From positions 2,480,001 through 2,544,000 of the forward strand of contig NBBA01000001.1 in the NCBI GenBank assembly GCA_002794785.1: a DNA stretch of 64,000 nt, read 5' to 3'. This DNA is from Coniferiporia sulphurascens. Taxonomy: Eukaryota; Basidiomycota; Agaricomycetes; Hymenochaetales; Hymenochaetaceae. How positions within the stretch are numbered: position 1 is the stretch's first letter; the number at the start of each line of letters is the position of its first letter. The translations under genes and the position numbers were made by a program. This document shows positions 36,440-48,335 of this stretch, piece after piece. Under the pieces are notes generated by a model that saw nothing but the letters and a program-made list of their open reading frames with translations, searched no databases and was not told the DNA's origin.

Positions 36440-39400
36440 TCACCGACGCTTTTTGTTTGCCTTTTCCCGGCGCTTCTTTGCGCGAAGCTGTGATAGGTCC
36501 CTTCGTCAGAGGCAAGCGTATAAGTATAGATGATATAAATATTCACCTCTTTCTTCCCTCTTGAATCTACCATTTGGTACCGGCCTTTCACGCCTTTTGG
36601 TCGTCCCTTCAGTCCCTTGTGGGCACCCTTCGCTACAACCACTTTGATCTCGGACTTCTTTTGCTTCGCTTTTGAAAGACCCTTGACCATGAGCTTCTGG
36701 ATCTGTTGTGCCTTCTCTCGTTCCGACATGTCCGTTGACTCGTTCACGCCCTCAGCCTTCTTCATGGCCTTCTGAAGCCTCTGCATAGCCTTGTACTTCT
36801 TCCGCGCTTTCGCTTCCGCAACCTTCTTTATTGGGCGTGCATCGAGAGCACGTTGTTTTGTTCGGAGAATCTCCATAGCCTCTTTCGTCACGGGAAGATT
36901 AGGCTTGTAATGCTTCGTTTCGTCATCAAGGAACCACACCGGAAGCCCATCTTTAGCGTTCAAGGAATATCGGTTGAAGCCATCATTGATGAGCTGTGTC
37001 TTCGTCTTTTCACGGTTAACAAGCTGCTGAGCTAGTGTGACTGCCTCAGCTGTTGTGAGACCGTTTTCTAAACAAAGTAAGGACACTATAGCGCATATAA
37101 TAATAGAAAAGAAAATAGCTTACTCATGATCTCAGCTTGCTTGATTTCGTCCTCGTTTTCCCCATCTGCATCCCACATGTCCACATCACTATCTTTGTCC
37201 TGGGGGACAATTTCAACGTCGCCCTCATCCTGAATATCAATGCAAAGATCAGAGAAGGGAACGATATAATGCAGACAAAATAATATTCACCTGCTCCTCC
37301 TCTCCGTTCACCTCACCTTCCTCTTCCTCGCTACTCAATCCGTCTTCACTCTCCTCCTCATCTTCGATGTCGTCAACGTCAACTCCTTTGAATACGTCCT
37401 GGTCGAACCATAGCTGCGCCGATCGGCTGGCTTTACCACCGTCGAGTTTCGATACAAGCCGTGTTTTTTTCGCGGGTGGAGTCGCGGCATTAGCGAGCTT
37501 GCGCTTACTCCCCCTCCCTGCACCCTCGTTTACCTCGTTCAAATCGCTCTCGTCAGAGGAGCCGTCAGAAGAGCTATCGACGTCCTCTGCACCTTTCGCC
37601 TTCTCCATCCGCTCCCAGCCACCGCTCTCTTCGTCGCTGCTCCTTTCTTCGTCATCACTGTCCTTAGCCCCAGTCCCAATGCCGTACCACTCATCCTTTT
37701 CCTTGTGCTTGCGGGCCTCCTTTGCCATGAACTTTGCATCTCTCTCATTCATGCGCTCTCTGTATGCATCGTAAAGGCCGTCCAGTTCGGCCTCCAAACC
37801 AACAATCCTCGCTTCATCCTCCCCTGAACCAGCTTCTTCCTCATCATCCTCGGAGTTCTCGCCATGTTTCTCATCATCGCTGTCCGCATCATCGTCAAGA
37901 TCCCCTACAAGACCCGCAACGGAACGCTTCTTCCCAATTCTCTTTTCGGCAAACTGTAGATCAAAGACGTCTTCCTGACCTAACCCTAATGTCGCGTCGT
38001 TCTGCTCCAGACCGATATCCAGGGGTGCTGTCATCTGGAGCTGCATTCGTTGAATTGTGCGAGTCTTGACTTCATTGGCCTTACGCTTTTCGCGCTTGGC
38101 CCTGGACGCGGCTTCGGTATGAAGACGCTCAAGCTGAGGTAGCGGAAGTTAATCACCGCATTTTAAATTCGACCTTGAAGAAAGTACCTCATCCTGAATG
38201 GCCTGTTCCTCATCAACCTCCTCCACGATCTCTACGGTCTCGGTTAATTCTTCCGTTGGCCGTGTATTTACGTCCAAGCCAATCTGCGAACACTAGTAAG
38301 ATATCTAGACAAGTGTGTAGATGAAATGAAGTACTTCTTCTCTTAACGTAGCACGCCACTTTATTAGGGCTTTAAAATCCCCCTTGCCTAAGACTTTAAG
38401 GTCATCGCAATTTGCTTTAATATCAGGAGTTGTTATGTCAAGTGCAGCCCACCTGGATACGGGAGTTAATCAGATGTTTTAGTTGCCAGGATTAAGTGCA
38501 AACTTACTCCTTTTCTTCCTCAGTCTCGAAAGCAATGCGATTGATGCTACCCAAAAAAGTGATGGGATCCTGGCATCTAATGAAGTCTCCCGCCGGAGCC
38601 TTTTTGAAAAGTATGTAGTCTCCTTCAGCGTAACCATCTCGATGGCGTCGTTTCTTTTCGGGCATAAAAACATTGGAGTGTGCATTATCCGCCTGGACTA
38701 CTCCGTCCACAACCGAGGGTGCCACTGCCGAAAGGTCCTTGAATACGTGCTTGGGGTCCAAAAACTTCGGATCAATGTGTTTAGGCGCCAAGAAGTCTCG
38801 ACAGACAACGAAAATTTCAGCGGACACGATTCTTGGAGAATATCAGTAATTGTAATTTGGAGAAACGAGATATGCCAGTACCTAGAGGACGGAGGCTTTG
38901 TTGCCTCAACCTTCCCGAATAACTGGCTGAACACCCAGATTAAGTTGTTGTAGTCCGCACTCCTAAACACCTTCGTCACGAATGTCCCACCTTTTATGAG
39001 GAACTCGACGGCAAGTTTTAAACTCATAAGGACAAGTTCTGACTGGCTGAAAGCATCTTGCACCCATGCTGTACCGACATTGGGTGCACCGTCATGAAGA
39101 ACCACATCTGCCTTCCAATCCTTCACCTCACTTCGGATGAGGTTACGACACTGCGGTGTAGTGATATCGGCGGCAAACGTGGACACGCGAGGAATGGGCT
39201 TTATTGGGACCAGGTCGACACCTTGAGGTATTGTTACGGTCAGCGTAAAATACCGGAGACAGCTACAGATGGCGCACCGACTATGACACTGTTGACCGGC
39301 ATATATTTGCTAGCGACTTGCAACCATCCTCCAGGAGCAGCACACAGGTCTATGCAGCATCGGGCAGACTCTAGGAAAGAGTACTTTTTGTTGAGCTGTA

Positions 39401-39560
39401 TAAGCTTGAAGGCTGAACGAGCGCGGTAACCCTGCTCTCTGTTGAAAGAGCGTTGAGCATCCCGAAAGAAAAAAATTAAGAGAAAAGACATTGCGTACTT
39501 GGCGAGCTTGTAGTATTTGTCGAGACGCCCCTTTCCGGTTTTTTTCTGAGCCTTCCCCAT
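36440..39560 (-). CDS. spb1: SPB1 rRNA 2'-O-methyltransferase
   Basis: SPB1 is a nucleolar FtsJ-type enzyme that methylates 25S rRNA in the peptidyl-transferase A-loop during 60S assembly. Exons on the minus strand: 39560-39499, 39438-39278, 39221-38882, 38831-38508, 38452-38335, 38283-38188, 38133-37291, 37229-37124, 37067-36547 and 36487-36440, about 872 residues. The SAM-binding motif is [11 protein letters not shown]. The FtsJ tetrad is visible as K32 (RARSAFK), D118 (LHDGAPN), K158 (TFVTKVFR) and E193 (RIVSAEIF), with the same spacing as in RrmJ. A long acidic middle ([10 protein letters not shown] and similar) and the basic C-terminal Spb1 domain ([38 protein letters not shown]) follow. 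It ends [12 protein letters not shown]. It is divergent from elp4 by 186 bp. Confidence 0.94.
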
Positions 39561-39746
39561 CCCCCTAACCTGAATGAGATCTCGAGTCGATTTGTGATTT
39601 CTGGGAGTCTAGCAGCGTAAAGCGACGCAACTTGCAGAGGTCGGGCGGGACGTTGGTCGACTCCTCGAATCGGGATCTCTGTACGCTCACTTTTTACCGG
39701 ACGCGCGGATCGAGAGTAGTTTCGCACGCCTCAGCTTTATACTACC

Positions 39747-41361
39747 ATGTCTTCCTTCAAGCGGAAGGCAGGCTCGTCGTCCTACAAGCTGCCGGCGGGC
39801 ACCAAAACATCCCCCTCGCTGTCGACGCTGTTGCTCACATCGTCCGGCATACCCTCACTCGATGATGTGCTCGGTGGTGGTGTACAGCTCGGGACTAGTT
39901 TATTAGTGCTAAACTCGGACCCGCATTCATCCCACACCGAACTTTTACAAAAATACTTTATTGCGCAAGGACTTGCCTGTAGCCAAGGAGTTTACATCTT
40001 TGACACACATGGAAGGAGCTTAGCCGAGTCTTGTATGTGGGTTACTGGTGCAAGCGTGACGTCCCGGTTGCCCGACGATGAGGATATCCCGGATGACGAT
40101 GGTGATAAGGTCAAGATCGCGTGGCGTTATGAAAGAATGCAGAAGTTCAGAACAACTGTATCTTCCCAGTCCTCCGATCAGTATGTAAGTCCGCTATGTC
40201 TGGTGAAGCATTTATGAAAACTCAGACCAGAGAAGACTATTGCCGACCATTTGATTTGTCGAGCCGTATTCCCGCTGCCGTCATAGAGGACTTCATCCAC
40301 GCCGGGCATCTGTATATTGAAAATAAAGTCTTTGAAGAATCCGGGGATGTGTATTCGTCGGTTTTAAAACGTATTACGGATATTGGAAAACAATATGAGG
40401 ACAGGTCCGTCTGGAAGCCCTAAATACATCGCACGAATTTGTTGCCACCATTAATGTATCTCAACAGTTCGCGGAGCAGTCAAGGAGTGTTTCGTATTTG
40501 CATTCCCGCATTTTGTAATCCCTCATGGGGGGATCCGAGACCTGAAGTACGTGTAGCATCTAAAATTTTTAAGTGGCATTTATCCTTGGAATTCATGATA
40601 TTTTCTCCTTGTTTTCAGGAAGCTGTGCACTTCTTGCTTCGGCTCCGCTCGCTTCTTCGAACCTATCCTTTTATGTGTGTACTTGCTACGATGCCTTCGC
40701 ACATTTCTGCAGAAGCTTGGGGAGGCGAGGGCTGGGCAGATAAACTTGGCTGGGTGTCGGATGCATGCATATCTCTGAACTCTTTTTCAGGTGCACAACC
40801 ATCACATCTACTTCTGACGCTCCGACCTGATTTCTCTGCTTAGCTGACCCAGCAACAGCTGCGCTTTTCCCTTCTCATCATGGTCTGTTAAAAATACACA
40901 AACTACCCTGTGTACAGACACTTGTTCCCGCAAGTGACAGATTTTCGTCTCTTCGGGGACTTTCGACACCATCTACCGGCGTCTCCTCAGGGGGAGTTGG
41001 CGAGAATAATCTGGCATTCAAATGTACACGAAAAAGGCTCGTAATAGAGACCTTCCATCTTGATGTAGAAGGAGGCGTAGGGGAGCGTCGTACAACACCT
41101 GCGACTTCCACGCCATATGGGAATACGGCTGGAGGCGTCGATTCTTCTCTACAATCACTCGATCGTTTCTCTGTTGCTGCGATCGAGGTTACTTTAGATA
41201 CGACTAGACTCACCGATCCTGAAACCCGGCCGGCACACGCCAGCACGACTGACGCCATAGTTACCGATACCATGGCCACAAAGGACATGAAAACGAGTCA
41301 GAAGAAGCAGAAAAAGAGGGTCGGCTTTCAAGTCGAACGACCGGATCTGTATAATTTCTAG
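39747..41361 (+). CDS. elp4: Elongator complex subunit ELP4
   Basis: ELP4 (PAXNEB) forms the hexameric Elp456 ring of Elongator, needed for wobble-uridine modification of tRNA. Exons: 39747-40184, 40226-40404, 40468-40546, 40619-40790 and 40844-41361, about 461 residues. Blocks in order are GIPSLDDVLGGGVQLGTSLL, a RecA-like core start; CRPFDLSSRIP; VFRICIPAFCNPSWG; TYPFMCVLATMPSHI; and the C-terminal PSHHGLLKIHKLPCVQTL followed by ENNLAFKCTRKRLVIETFHL. The last exon has no useful internal start codon and ends RPDLYNF; reading through the fourth donor instead would end the protein at 40843 without this conserved part. All joins are in phase. Confidence 0.92.
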
Positions 41362-41794
41362 CGCGCTCATTTGTAAATGTGAGTAAATACGACGTCGATA
41401 TCGCTCTGCTTTAGCAATCAAATATTGTTTGACTGTACATGTGGGCATTGAAATGTTTACCTGACCACTTTCTGGACGAAAGCATTCAATTATAATGTAG
41501 AATTCATCATATCGTCGGGATGACGACTTGCACGGAGCCATATATATACAGAGTACGCGAAGCTACAAGCATCAAGCGAGTAAAGTAGTAAGTGATGTAA
41601 AACGAAAGTGTGATTGCAGATATCCTTATCCATTGGTGATGAGCATAGAGTGCATAGTATGGAGTATTTACGACTTGCGTGCAAGAACGAACAAAATACG
41701 GAAAGTGTATAATCTACCCAAATAGTAATAAAAACGGAGTGCAGATGCGGACGATAGACGGGAAAAAGATATTGCATCCAAACAAGAAAGCGGA
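41362..41794. other. Convergent 3' region between elp4 and the orphan membrane protein gene
   Basis: This 433-bp tail-to-tail spacer is AT-leaning. Open frames in it are short and without motifs. It should hold both polyadenylation regions. Confidence 0.55.
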
Positions 41795-44700
41795 CTATGT
41801 AGGAGAGAACAAGCCTAACGAGCTGAGGGAGGAGGTGACTTTTTGGACGTCGCTCGCATCAGTTGCGCCCGCAGCAACGAGTTCAGACGCCGGCTTCCAG
41901 ACACTTTCAAAGGTACTGCTGATCGCCGCGCCTTCACGTACAATGTCTAAAGAGGTGGCAGATTCCGTCCACGCAATTGTTGCGGAAGTGTTGACAAGTG
42001 CCCATGAGCGGAAGATTTCGCCAGCTTCCGACCCAAAAAAGAGAGAACCGGATTGAGTGGAGAAAGAGGACACGGACGAAGCAATATCCTGCGGTGTGAT
42101 TGAGCCGAATACGGCGAACTCCAGAGTAGGGAGAGATAAAAGTGAGGTAAATAGATCAGAGTTGCTCCCAGGCGGGCCGGCCGAAGAAAGAACATATGAG
42201 ACTAGATCCATGGCAAGGGTGATGTTAGAGATAGACGAAAGGTAGTTCAGCAACACGTGGTTGAGGGAGCTCGCCGTGCCAAATTCGCGAGGGTCCGTCA
42301 TTGAAGCGTCGATGACAGGGAGCGTAGTCGCTCCTGGAAGGCCACTGAGCACTTCACCACTGTAAATAATTGTACGTACAGTCGCATCTCTTGACAATGC
42401 AGACCCCTGCAAAGCTACACCTGTCCGGTCAGCAGGAAAGGGTAAGCGTAAACGCAGCAAGTCGATCACTCCATAAATAGGCCTATCAGGAAAACAGGAA
42501 GTGCTGAACTCAGAAGGGGAAGAGGCAGGACTGAGACCAAAAACAGGTTCCTCCAAAGTGTTTATCCGCGCGACCTGAGTTGCATTCAAGCCGGGATAGC
42601 AAGCTATGGGAGGGGGAAATGAAGTGGTTGATATATTTGACATCAGACTCGTTAAGGCGGTCCCGCCTAGAGAGGATGTAGCATCAAAAGGAAGGAGGAA
42701 GAGCGCATTCTGTACAGCCTCCTTGAATACCGTCAGGTCACTTTGCTGCTGCTGGAGCACGGACGTCCAGTAATTCATGAGCGACTTCTGCCTCTGATTA
42801 GATGACGCTGTAGAAAAGAAAGAAATCAGGACGTGTTTGTGGAAACGACTCAGTGTCGGTTCAAGAAACATACCGGCTGCAAAGGAATACATTCGATCCA
42901 GGACCTTGCCGGCGATTTCAGAAACTTCCGCTAGTTGGACATCCGAAGGATTCGCCTCAGCCACGAAGGTGGTAGCTATAGGATTGAGCGTCTGAGAAGC
43001 GAAATCGAAAGTATAACCAGACGCGTTGAAGGCAAACTTCTTGGTGCTATCTGTCACAGGTCCATCTGTACTAGCTAGCGTATTCCAAGGAGCAGTAGAG
43101 ACGAAGCTTCGTAGGCTCGTCGTTGCATTGACATCTTCGGATAAACCCAAATTCCAAAGGATGGCCGATTGCGCCCACTTTGTGCGATTTGGTGCAGAAG
43201 CGCCATCCAGACCCGGTTCCACATCTACAAGCAGAGCCTGCTTCTTACACAAACTGTCTACCGATGGTCCAACTATGCCAACTACAGTATCTGATAGGTC
43301 GCTTGGGGTGAAGTTGGCAGCAAATAAGGAATTGACATCCGACACAAGTAGGAATAACGACTGGGCGAGGGGTTTGCAAGTTCCTGTGTTGGTCGTACAT
43401 TTACACGTCGCATCCAAAGTGCAAGCTGCGCCAGTGAGATTGCCATTGCATAAGAGAGGGCTGTGATGATTGTCTCGGCTCGTGACTCCTACGGGAATAG
43501 CAATGACAAGCACGATTCCAATGAATATACAAACAGCGATCGTCCACCGACGCAGCTTCCTTTGCCGCTGACCAGCGACAGAGAACTCAACATTTGATGA
43601 CAGCTGCATTACAGGTGGGTTCAGATTCCTCTTGCGTCCTCGGAACCGAGAGAATAGTGAATAGGGTTTATCTGTTATCCCTGAGTTCCCACTTATTGGC
43701 AAGTATGCGTCGTGGTCATTAGCTCGTACACCCGCTTCCTGACGAAGGGCTTCGTTATAATGGGACACATTTTCCTTGACATTGCCAACGGAAAACCGAC
43801 CATTAGAGAGAATACCTTGCAAGTCTTCCGCACGCTTCACGAGAACTGGTAAAGGAATAGCCTCCTCCATTTTTTGAATGTTTCTCCCATTAGGAAACTC
43901 CGGGGGAGGGTTTACTATGAGCGGGAGCGGCGGCAATGGGCGCTTATTTAACCAAGACAAGTACTTGGCTTTTCGAGCTGTAGAGTTCGTCGAAATGCGT
44001 GATACAATGGAAGAAACAACACTTTTCATGGAGCGGTTTCGTTGTAACGGATATCCTGACGAGTAAGGGTCAATGTCAGCGAATTTGTTGTGTGTCCCCG
44101 CCGTTGATGGCAACGCCGGGGAATTGAGAGGTTCCAGACGACTCATATCAAACTCCATGTTATCCATCCTCACAAAATCTTCTTCGGATGCCCGTAGCGC
44201 ACCCTCAGAAGTATATCTGCTTGGGTGGCGTACGTTTTGGGGTGTGTCCGCATGATGCCCAGGCGGCTTGGTCGAAATCGAAGTTGCATTGATCCCTGTT
44301 GTGTTCGACGAGCCACCGCCGAAATGCTGCCTCCGGGTCCCGTAGGAAATCCGGTATGCTGGTATAACACCGACTGGACGGACGCCACTTCCTCCATGTG
44401 CAAGAGACAGGCTTGGACTGCGGATGACTGAGTGTAGCTGTTCATCATTCGAATGCAAGCTCTCTGGATAATCAGCGGATGGGTCTCTAACTCTAAAGTC
44501 AGCGTTGGGGGGACCCGCGTCAATCTTGCGCGTAGAGTGCAGAATTGTTGATCTCCCGAAAGAGTAGAAGTCCGAGGGAACCTTTGGGACCGAACGTAAT
44601 TGGAACGAATGGTAGGACGCGATATCAGAGTCACACTCGTGGGTCGTAGCTCCCCTCGGCATCGCTACGCTTCTGGAGTCGTGAGAACTAGACTCGCCCT

Positions 44701-45454
44701 TCCTATCCTCGTAAGTGCGAACGAGGCGACCTGACGAATATGTCGTTCTCTTGTCAGGAAAGGGCTCGGGGGACTGCGAAAGGAGGGAAGTGATAAATGA
44801 AGTAGAAAGAAGCCGCTCCTCGCTGGGATTCACGCTAATTCCAGAAGCGGCGTCGCTCCATTCGAGTATTGAAGAGTCGCCAGCTAAGGAGTATGGTGTC
44901 TCCGGACGTTTCTGCAGTACCCTCCCGCTCGTCGGAGGGTGAGAAGCATCTCTCTTGTACACTCCGGGATAAACCGGGGTGCTGATTGACGTTGTCGAAG
45001 GAGAGGGAGTACTTGGCGGTCCTCGCCGACGGAGGTCCAGGGAATGTATGGGTGCAATAGCAGGCCTATTCACGAAACGGGGTCCGGTAGACATTTGCGC
45101 GGTCTCATGCTCCCTAGTCCGGGATGCCTGCGTCAGAGAAGCGTCTGGGACAAGAGGATCTGCAGGAGGTGGGCGGGTGGGTGGCTTCCCGAGCACGAAA
45201 CGACTAGGAGACGCATACTCTGGGATGGAAGAAGAGCGTTGTTCAGTGAAGACCGGAGTCGTGGGAGTACCAAAGTTTGAAATGGTTGGGGTCAGGGCCT
45301 CGCTCGGGGGTACGGGGAACTGCGAGACTGTAAAGTCACTAGCATAGCTGATTGTGCTGTCGGCCACACCAGATGCATTAGTGCCGATTGACGCGACGGA
45401 AAGATGGGGCGGTCTCTTCTGCGATTGCTCACTCGTTGGAGATTGCTGAGCCAT
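41795..45454 (-). CDS. Large single-pass membrane protein of unknown function
   Basis: One intronless frame gives 1,219 residues. I chose the start MAQQSPTSEQ at 45454; the open frame extends 52 codons further upstream to an ATG at 45610, but that part (with LTTPPPFSFRLVVFADM) reads like 5' leader. The first 625 residues are Ser/Pro/Thr-rich and polar. One hydrophobic segment, WTIAVCIFIGIVLVIAIPVG, lies at about 632-655 and is preceded by QRQRKLRR, so the N-terminal half should be cytosolic and the C-terminal half outside or lumenal. After the membrane come six closely spaced cysteines (CNGNLTGAACTLDATCKC, then C) and several N-glycosylation sequons (NLT, NRT, NAT, NAS, NIT). The rest is a globular-looking 500-residue region with no motif I recognise. 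Confidence 0.8.
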   Translation of the reverse strand: MAQQSPTSEQSQKRPPHLSVASIGTNASGVADSTISYASDFTVSQFPVPPSEALTPTISNFGTPTTPVFTEQRSSSIPEYASPSRFVLGKPPTRPPPADPLVPDASLTQASRTREHETAQMSTGPRFVNRPAIAPIHSLDLRRRGPPSTPSPSTTSISTPVYPGVYKRDASHPPTSGRVLQKRPETPYSLAGDSSILEWSDAASGISVNPSEERLLSTSFITSLLSQSPEPFPDKRTTYSSGRLVRTYEDRKGESSSHDSRSVAMPRGATTHECDSDIASYHSFQLRSVPKVPSDFYSFGRSTILHSTRKIDAGPPNADFRVRDPSADYPESLHSNDEQLHSVIRSPSLSLAHGGSGVRPVGVIPAYRISYGTRRQHFGGGSSNTTGINATSISTKPPGHHADTPQNVRHPSRYTSEGALRASEEDFVRMDNMEFDMSRLEPLNSPALPSTAGTHNKFADIDPYSSGYPLQRNRSMKSVVSSIVSRISTNSTARKAKYLSWLNKRPLPPLPLIVNPPPEFPNGRNIQKMEEAIPLPVLVKRAEDLQGILSNGRFSVGNVKENVSHYNEALRQEAGVRANDHDAYLPISGNSGITDKPYSLFSRFRGRKRNLNPPVMQLSSNVEFSVAGQRQRKLRRWTIAVCIFIGIVLVIAIPVGVTSRDNHHSPLLCNGNLTGAACTLDATCKCTTNTGTCKPLAQSLFLLVSDVNSLFAANFTPSDLSDTVVGIVGPSVDSLCKKQALLVDVEPGLDGASAPNRTKWAQSAILWNLGLSEDVNATTSLRSFVSTAPWNTLASTDGPVTDSTKKFAFNASGYTFDFASQTLNPIATTFVAEANPSDVQLAEVSEIAGKVLDRMYSFAAGMFLEPTLSRFHKHVLISFFSTASSNQRQKSLMNYWTSVLQQQQSDLTVFKEAVQNALFLLPFDATSSLGGTALTSLMSNISTTSFPPPIACYPGLNATQVARINTLEEPVFGLSPASSPSEFSTSCFPDRPIYGVIDLLRLRLPFPADRTGVALQGSALSRDATVRTIIYSGEVLSGLPGATTLPVIDASMTDPREFGTASSLNHVLLNYLSSISNITLAMDLVSYVLSSAGPPGSNSDLFTSLLSLPTLEFAVFGSITPQDIASSVSSFSTQSGSLFFGSEAGEIFRSWALVNTSATIAWTESATSLDIVREGAAISSTFESVWKPASELVAAGATDASDVQKVTSSLSSLGLFSPT

Positions 45455-46407
45455 GTCTGCGAAGACCACGAGACGGAAAGAGAAGGGGGGAGGCGTAGTC
45501 AAAATAGAGAATGTTTCTAGGGTAAAAGCAAGACTTACAAGATCACGACCGTGATGATTGATTCGCTGTTGGCATAACCCGGGCTTTGCTTGCGCACCCC
45601 CGGGCCTCAACTGACCGCACAGGCGCAGCGGGAAACCTCGTCCTGAATGACCTGGCGGAGAGCGGCGAATGCGACAAGAAAAGGGCGTCGCGGGGAACGG
45701 GAAAGCGAGAAAAAGAAAGGAGCGGGAGGGGAGGAAGGAAGGAGGAAGTGGAAGACCACGGACGAGTTGTCGATGGCAGACGAAGAAGAGAATACATGGC
45801 GATGCTGCGAGTATTTAAAAACTGGATTGAGTCGACTCCGCCAGTAATTAGTCGTGAACCAAGCGAGATCACTCCGAGCCACATTTCGGAAGACATACAT
45901 AGTACCGCCACTGCATACACCCCCTCCAACACATTCCCTCTGGCCCCCCTACACATTCACTGCCACAACTCGAACCCGGAAGGGGGGGGAGCTCAGGCTG
46001 CAACTTTGCTGCTTTGTGCGCACTAATACATCCGCGCTCGCATGGGATAGTACGGAACCTGATGGGGTTTCCTAGTAGAGCTGACTGTGCAAGGCACGCC
46101 TAATTATCAGAACCATCCCGCGGTACAAGCTTAAAGGAACATTTCTATTTCTTTTCTTCCTTTTCCTTTCCTTTTTTCTAGCGGAGGACTGCTCCAGACA
46201 GATCTATTAATATTATCGGCAGGCCAGGGCCGCTTTGTCAGCAGGTCGTAGCTCCTTTTTCAGCTTATCATGGCTACTAACGTTAATGTAGTATTTTTGT
46301 AGAGCATAGACAAAGACGATCTGGCGCTCATATCCATCCTGTCCGTCCCCTCCTCTGTCCATAGACTCAGAATCCACTGCCTTCCATCTTGTTTCCAGTC
46401 AAGACGC
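45455..46407. other. Divergent intergenic region with purine and pyrimidine tracts
   Basis: These 953 bp lie between the outward-reading membrane protein and exonuclease genes. A purine-rich run spans about 45710-45755 and a pyrimidine-rich run about 46142-46180. The leftmost 156 bp is an in-frame extension of the membrane protein frame and probably its leader. No further gene is supported. Confidence 0.55.
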
Positions 46408-48061
46408 ATGATTCACACGCACTCCCGGAGGCCCGTCCTCACCCCCGAGCAGCTTGCGCTATCTGCGGAACGCAAGAGAAGAAAAGCCGAAGCCGCCGCC
46501 CTTGCTTCTCCACCCCAACTTGTACAGGGCCAGAGTACGGTCCTTTCCAGGTCCTGGCTGACTCTCGCCGATGCATCACCGTCGTCTGGACATCGTCCGT
46601 CCGAACAGACAACGATCATGTCATGGAACGTACGCAGATTCGACTGTACCGCTTTTTGTTTCAATAAACTGACTGCCCCTGCCACAAAGATGCTCGCACA
46701 GTGTCTTGTTCGTAAGCTATGTTTTTCCGCTGCAATCCCTGGCCAACTAACACTGAAGTGCAGGAAGAGAGTTATTTCCAACCAGTGACTGTTTAAAATC
46801 AAGCCAAAGGGAAGGGATGCTTATTGAGGAAATTACAAAATCGAATGCGGATATAATTTGTTTACAGGTCAGTGTTTGAGAGTTTATTTAGATGTAGCCC
46901 GTGTTGATTGGTCCTTTTCTTCTGACAGGAAGTAGACCGCTTAGAAAAATTTGGACCGGCCCTCCAATCTGCTGATTACGCGTTCACGTATTCTTCTGGG
47001 CCGCGAAAGAAGCACGGTTGCGTAGTTGCTTACCGGAAGGACGTCTATGAAAAGGTAGCGGAGCAGACAATCTTCTACGACGACGTGGAAGTCCGCTCCG
47101 ACGGGCCGAGCGAGCTAGCTCGCAGGGGGTCTAGTTTTCGCACGAGAAACATAGGACTGATTGTCTCGTTGAAGCGGCTCGGCTCGGAGGATGAGCATGT
47201 AGTGGTGGCGACCACGCATTTGTTCTGGCATCCAAAATATACATACGAAAGAGCGCGTCAAGCTCTTATTCTTATGCGATCAACGGCCGATTTTAAGGAA
47301 AAGAACAACTTGCAGTCTAGCATGACCTTCATTGCAGGAGGTCCTTCTCTTTTCTTAAAAATTGTTCTCAGGACTCTTATCTGACGGATTACCTGTCAGA
47401 CTTCAATTTCAATCCATCCGACGCGGCCTATTCCTTGCTTGTGGGTGATCACCTCACGCCGGAGCAGGAATTCGACATTATGGCTTCACGTGTTGTGCAC
47501 GTTAGCGTCGACCCCTCCTTGCCTGTCGCTGACCCTAAACAAGCTGCGAATGAGGAGGAAGGCGGCGACGCGGACCGAGAAGAAGATCCCGACCGCGCCA
47601 TTAAAAATGCGCGACGAGCGGGCGCCGACGATGGACTTCTGCAACCCGGCGAACTCGCGGACGGGTTCAAGCAACTTCCGCCGCTCAGGAGCGCGTACGA
47701 CGAGTGGTCGTTTGAGGAGACTCGGATGTTCGGTTCGAGAGTAGATCTTCCTTATGGCCGACGTGGCCGCAGAGAGCCGATGTACACCAGCTACACACAC
47801 TATTGGAAGGTAACACTTGGTAAGCAGAAGTTGAATTTATGCAGACTGTCGGGCATCTGCTCATCTCCGTCCGCAACTGCAGACTATATCTTTGTCATGT
47901 TACCCCCTGGCCGAATGCTCAAAGTGATAGGAGTCCTTGAGCCCCCCGTGGAGGGAGACCTCGGTGCTGGCCTACCCCGGAAGGGTGTTTGCGGCAGCGA
48001 CCATCTGCCGCTCAGAGCACAGATCGCGTGGCCCCTAGAAACGGTAGAAGTGACTAAATAG
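46408..48061 (+). CDS. Ngl2-like RNA exonuclease (EEP family)
   Basis: This is a member of the endonuclease/exonuclease/phosphatase family close to yeast Ngl2, which trims the 3' end of 5.8S rRNA precursors, and more distantly to Ccr4. Exons: 46408-46629, 46690-46711, 46764-46867, 46929-47340, 47400-47819 and 47883-48061, about 452 residues. Catalytic blocks are ADIICLQEVDR (metal-binding Glu), TTHLFWHPKY, FIAGDFNFNP (catalytic Asp and Asn) and CGSDHLPL (Asp-His). The second exon is 22 nt and carries the MLAQCLVR block. The block RELFPTSDCLKSSQRE that follows is typical of Ngl2. A 60-residue acidic and Arg-rich insertion sits after GDFN. The gene is convergent with the RhoGEF gene. Confidence 0.87.
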
Positions 48062-48335
48062 AGAATTTTCGGAGAAATGGATCATCTCGCTCGTCTTAAA
48101 GTTTAAAACATGAAACGTAGATTATGACGAAAACTTTAATACGAAGGCTACATGCGAAATGGTAACTTGAAAGAAAGAGAAGAAATAGTGTTGTTAATGT
48201 GCATGCAGAAACTAAACGAGAGCTCCCCCGATGAAAAGGGGTATTACCACAATGATATTCCGGTGTCCAAATGCAAGCCAAAAGAGTGCGATAAGAATTT
48301 GTGAAAGATAATAACTTGGATTGTCCGTCTATATA

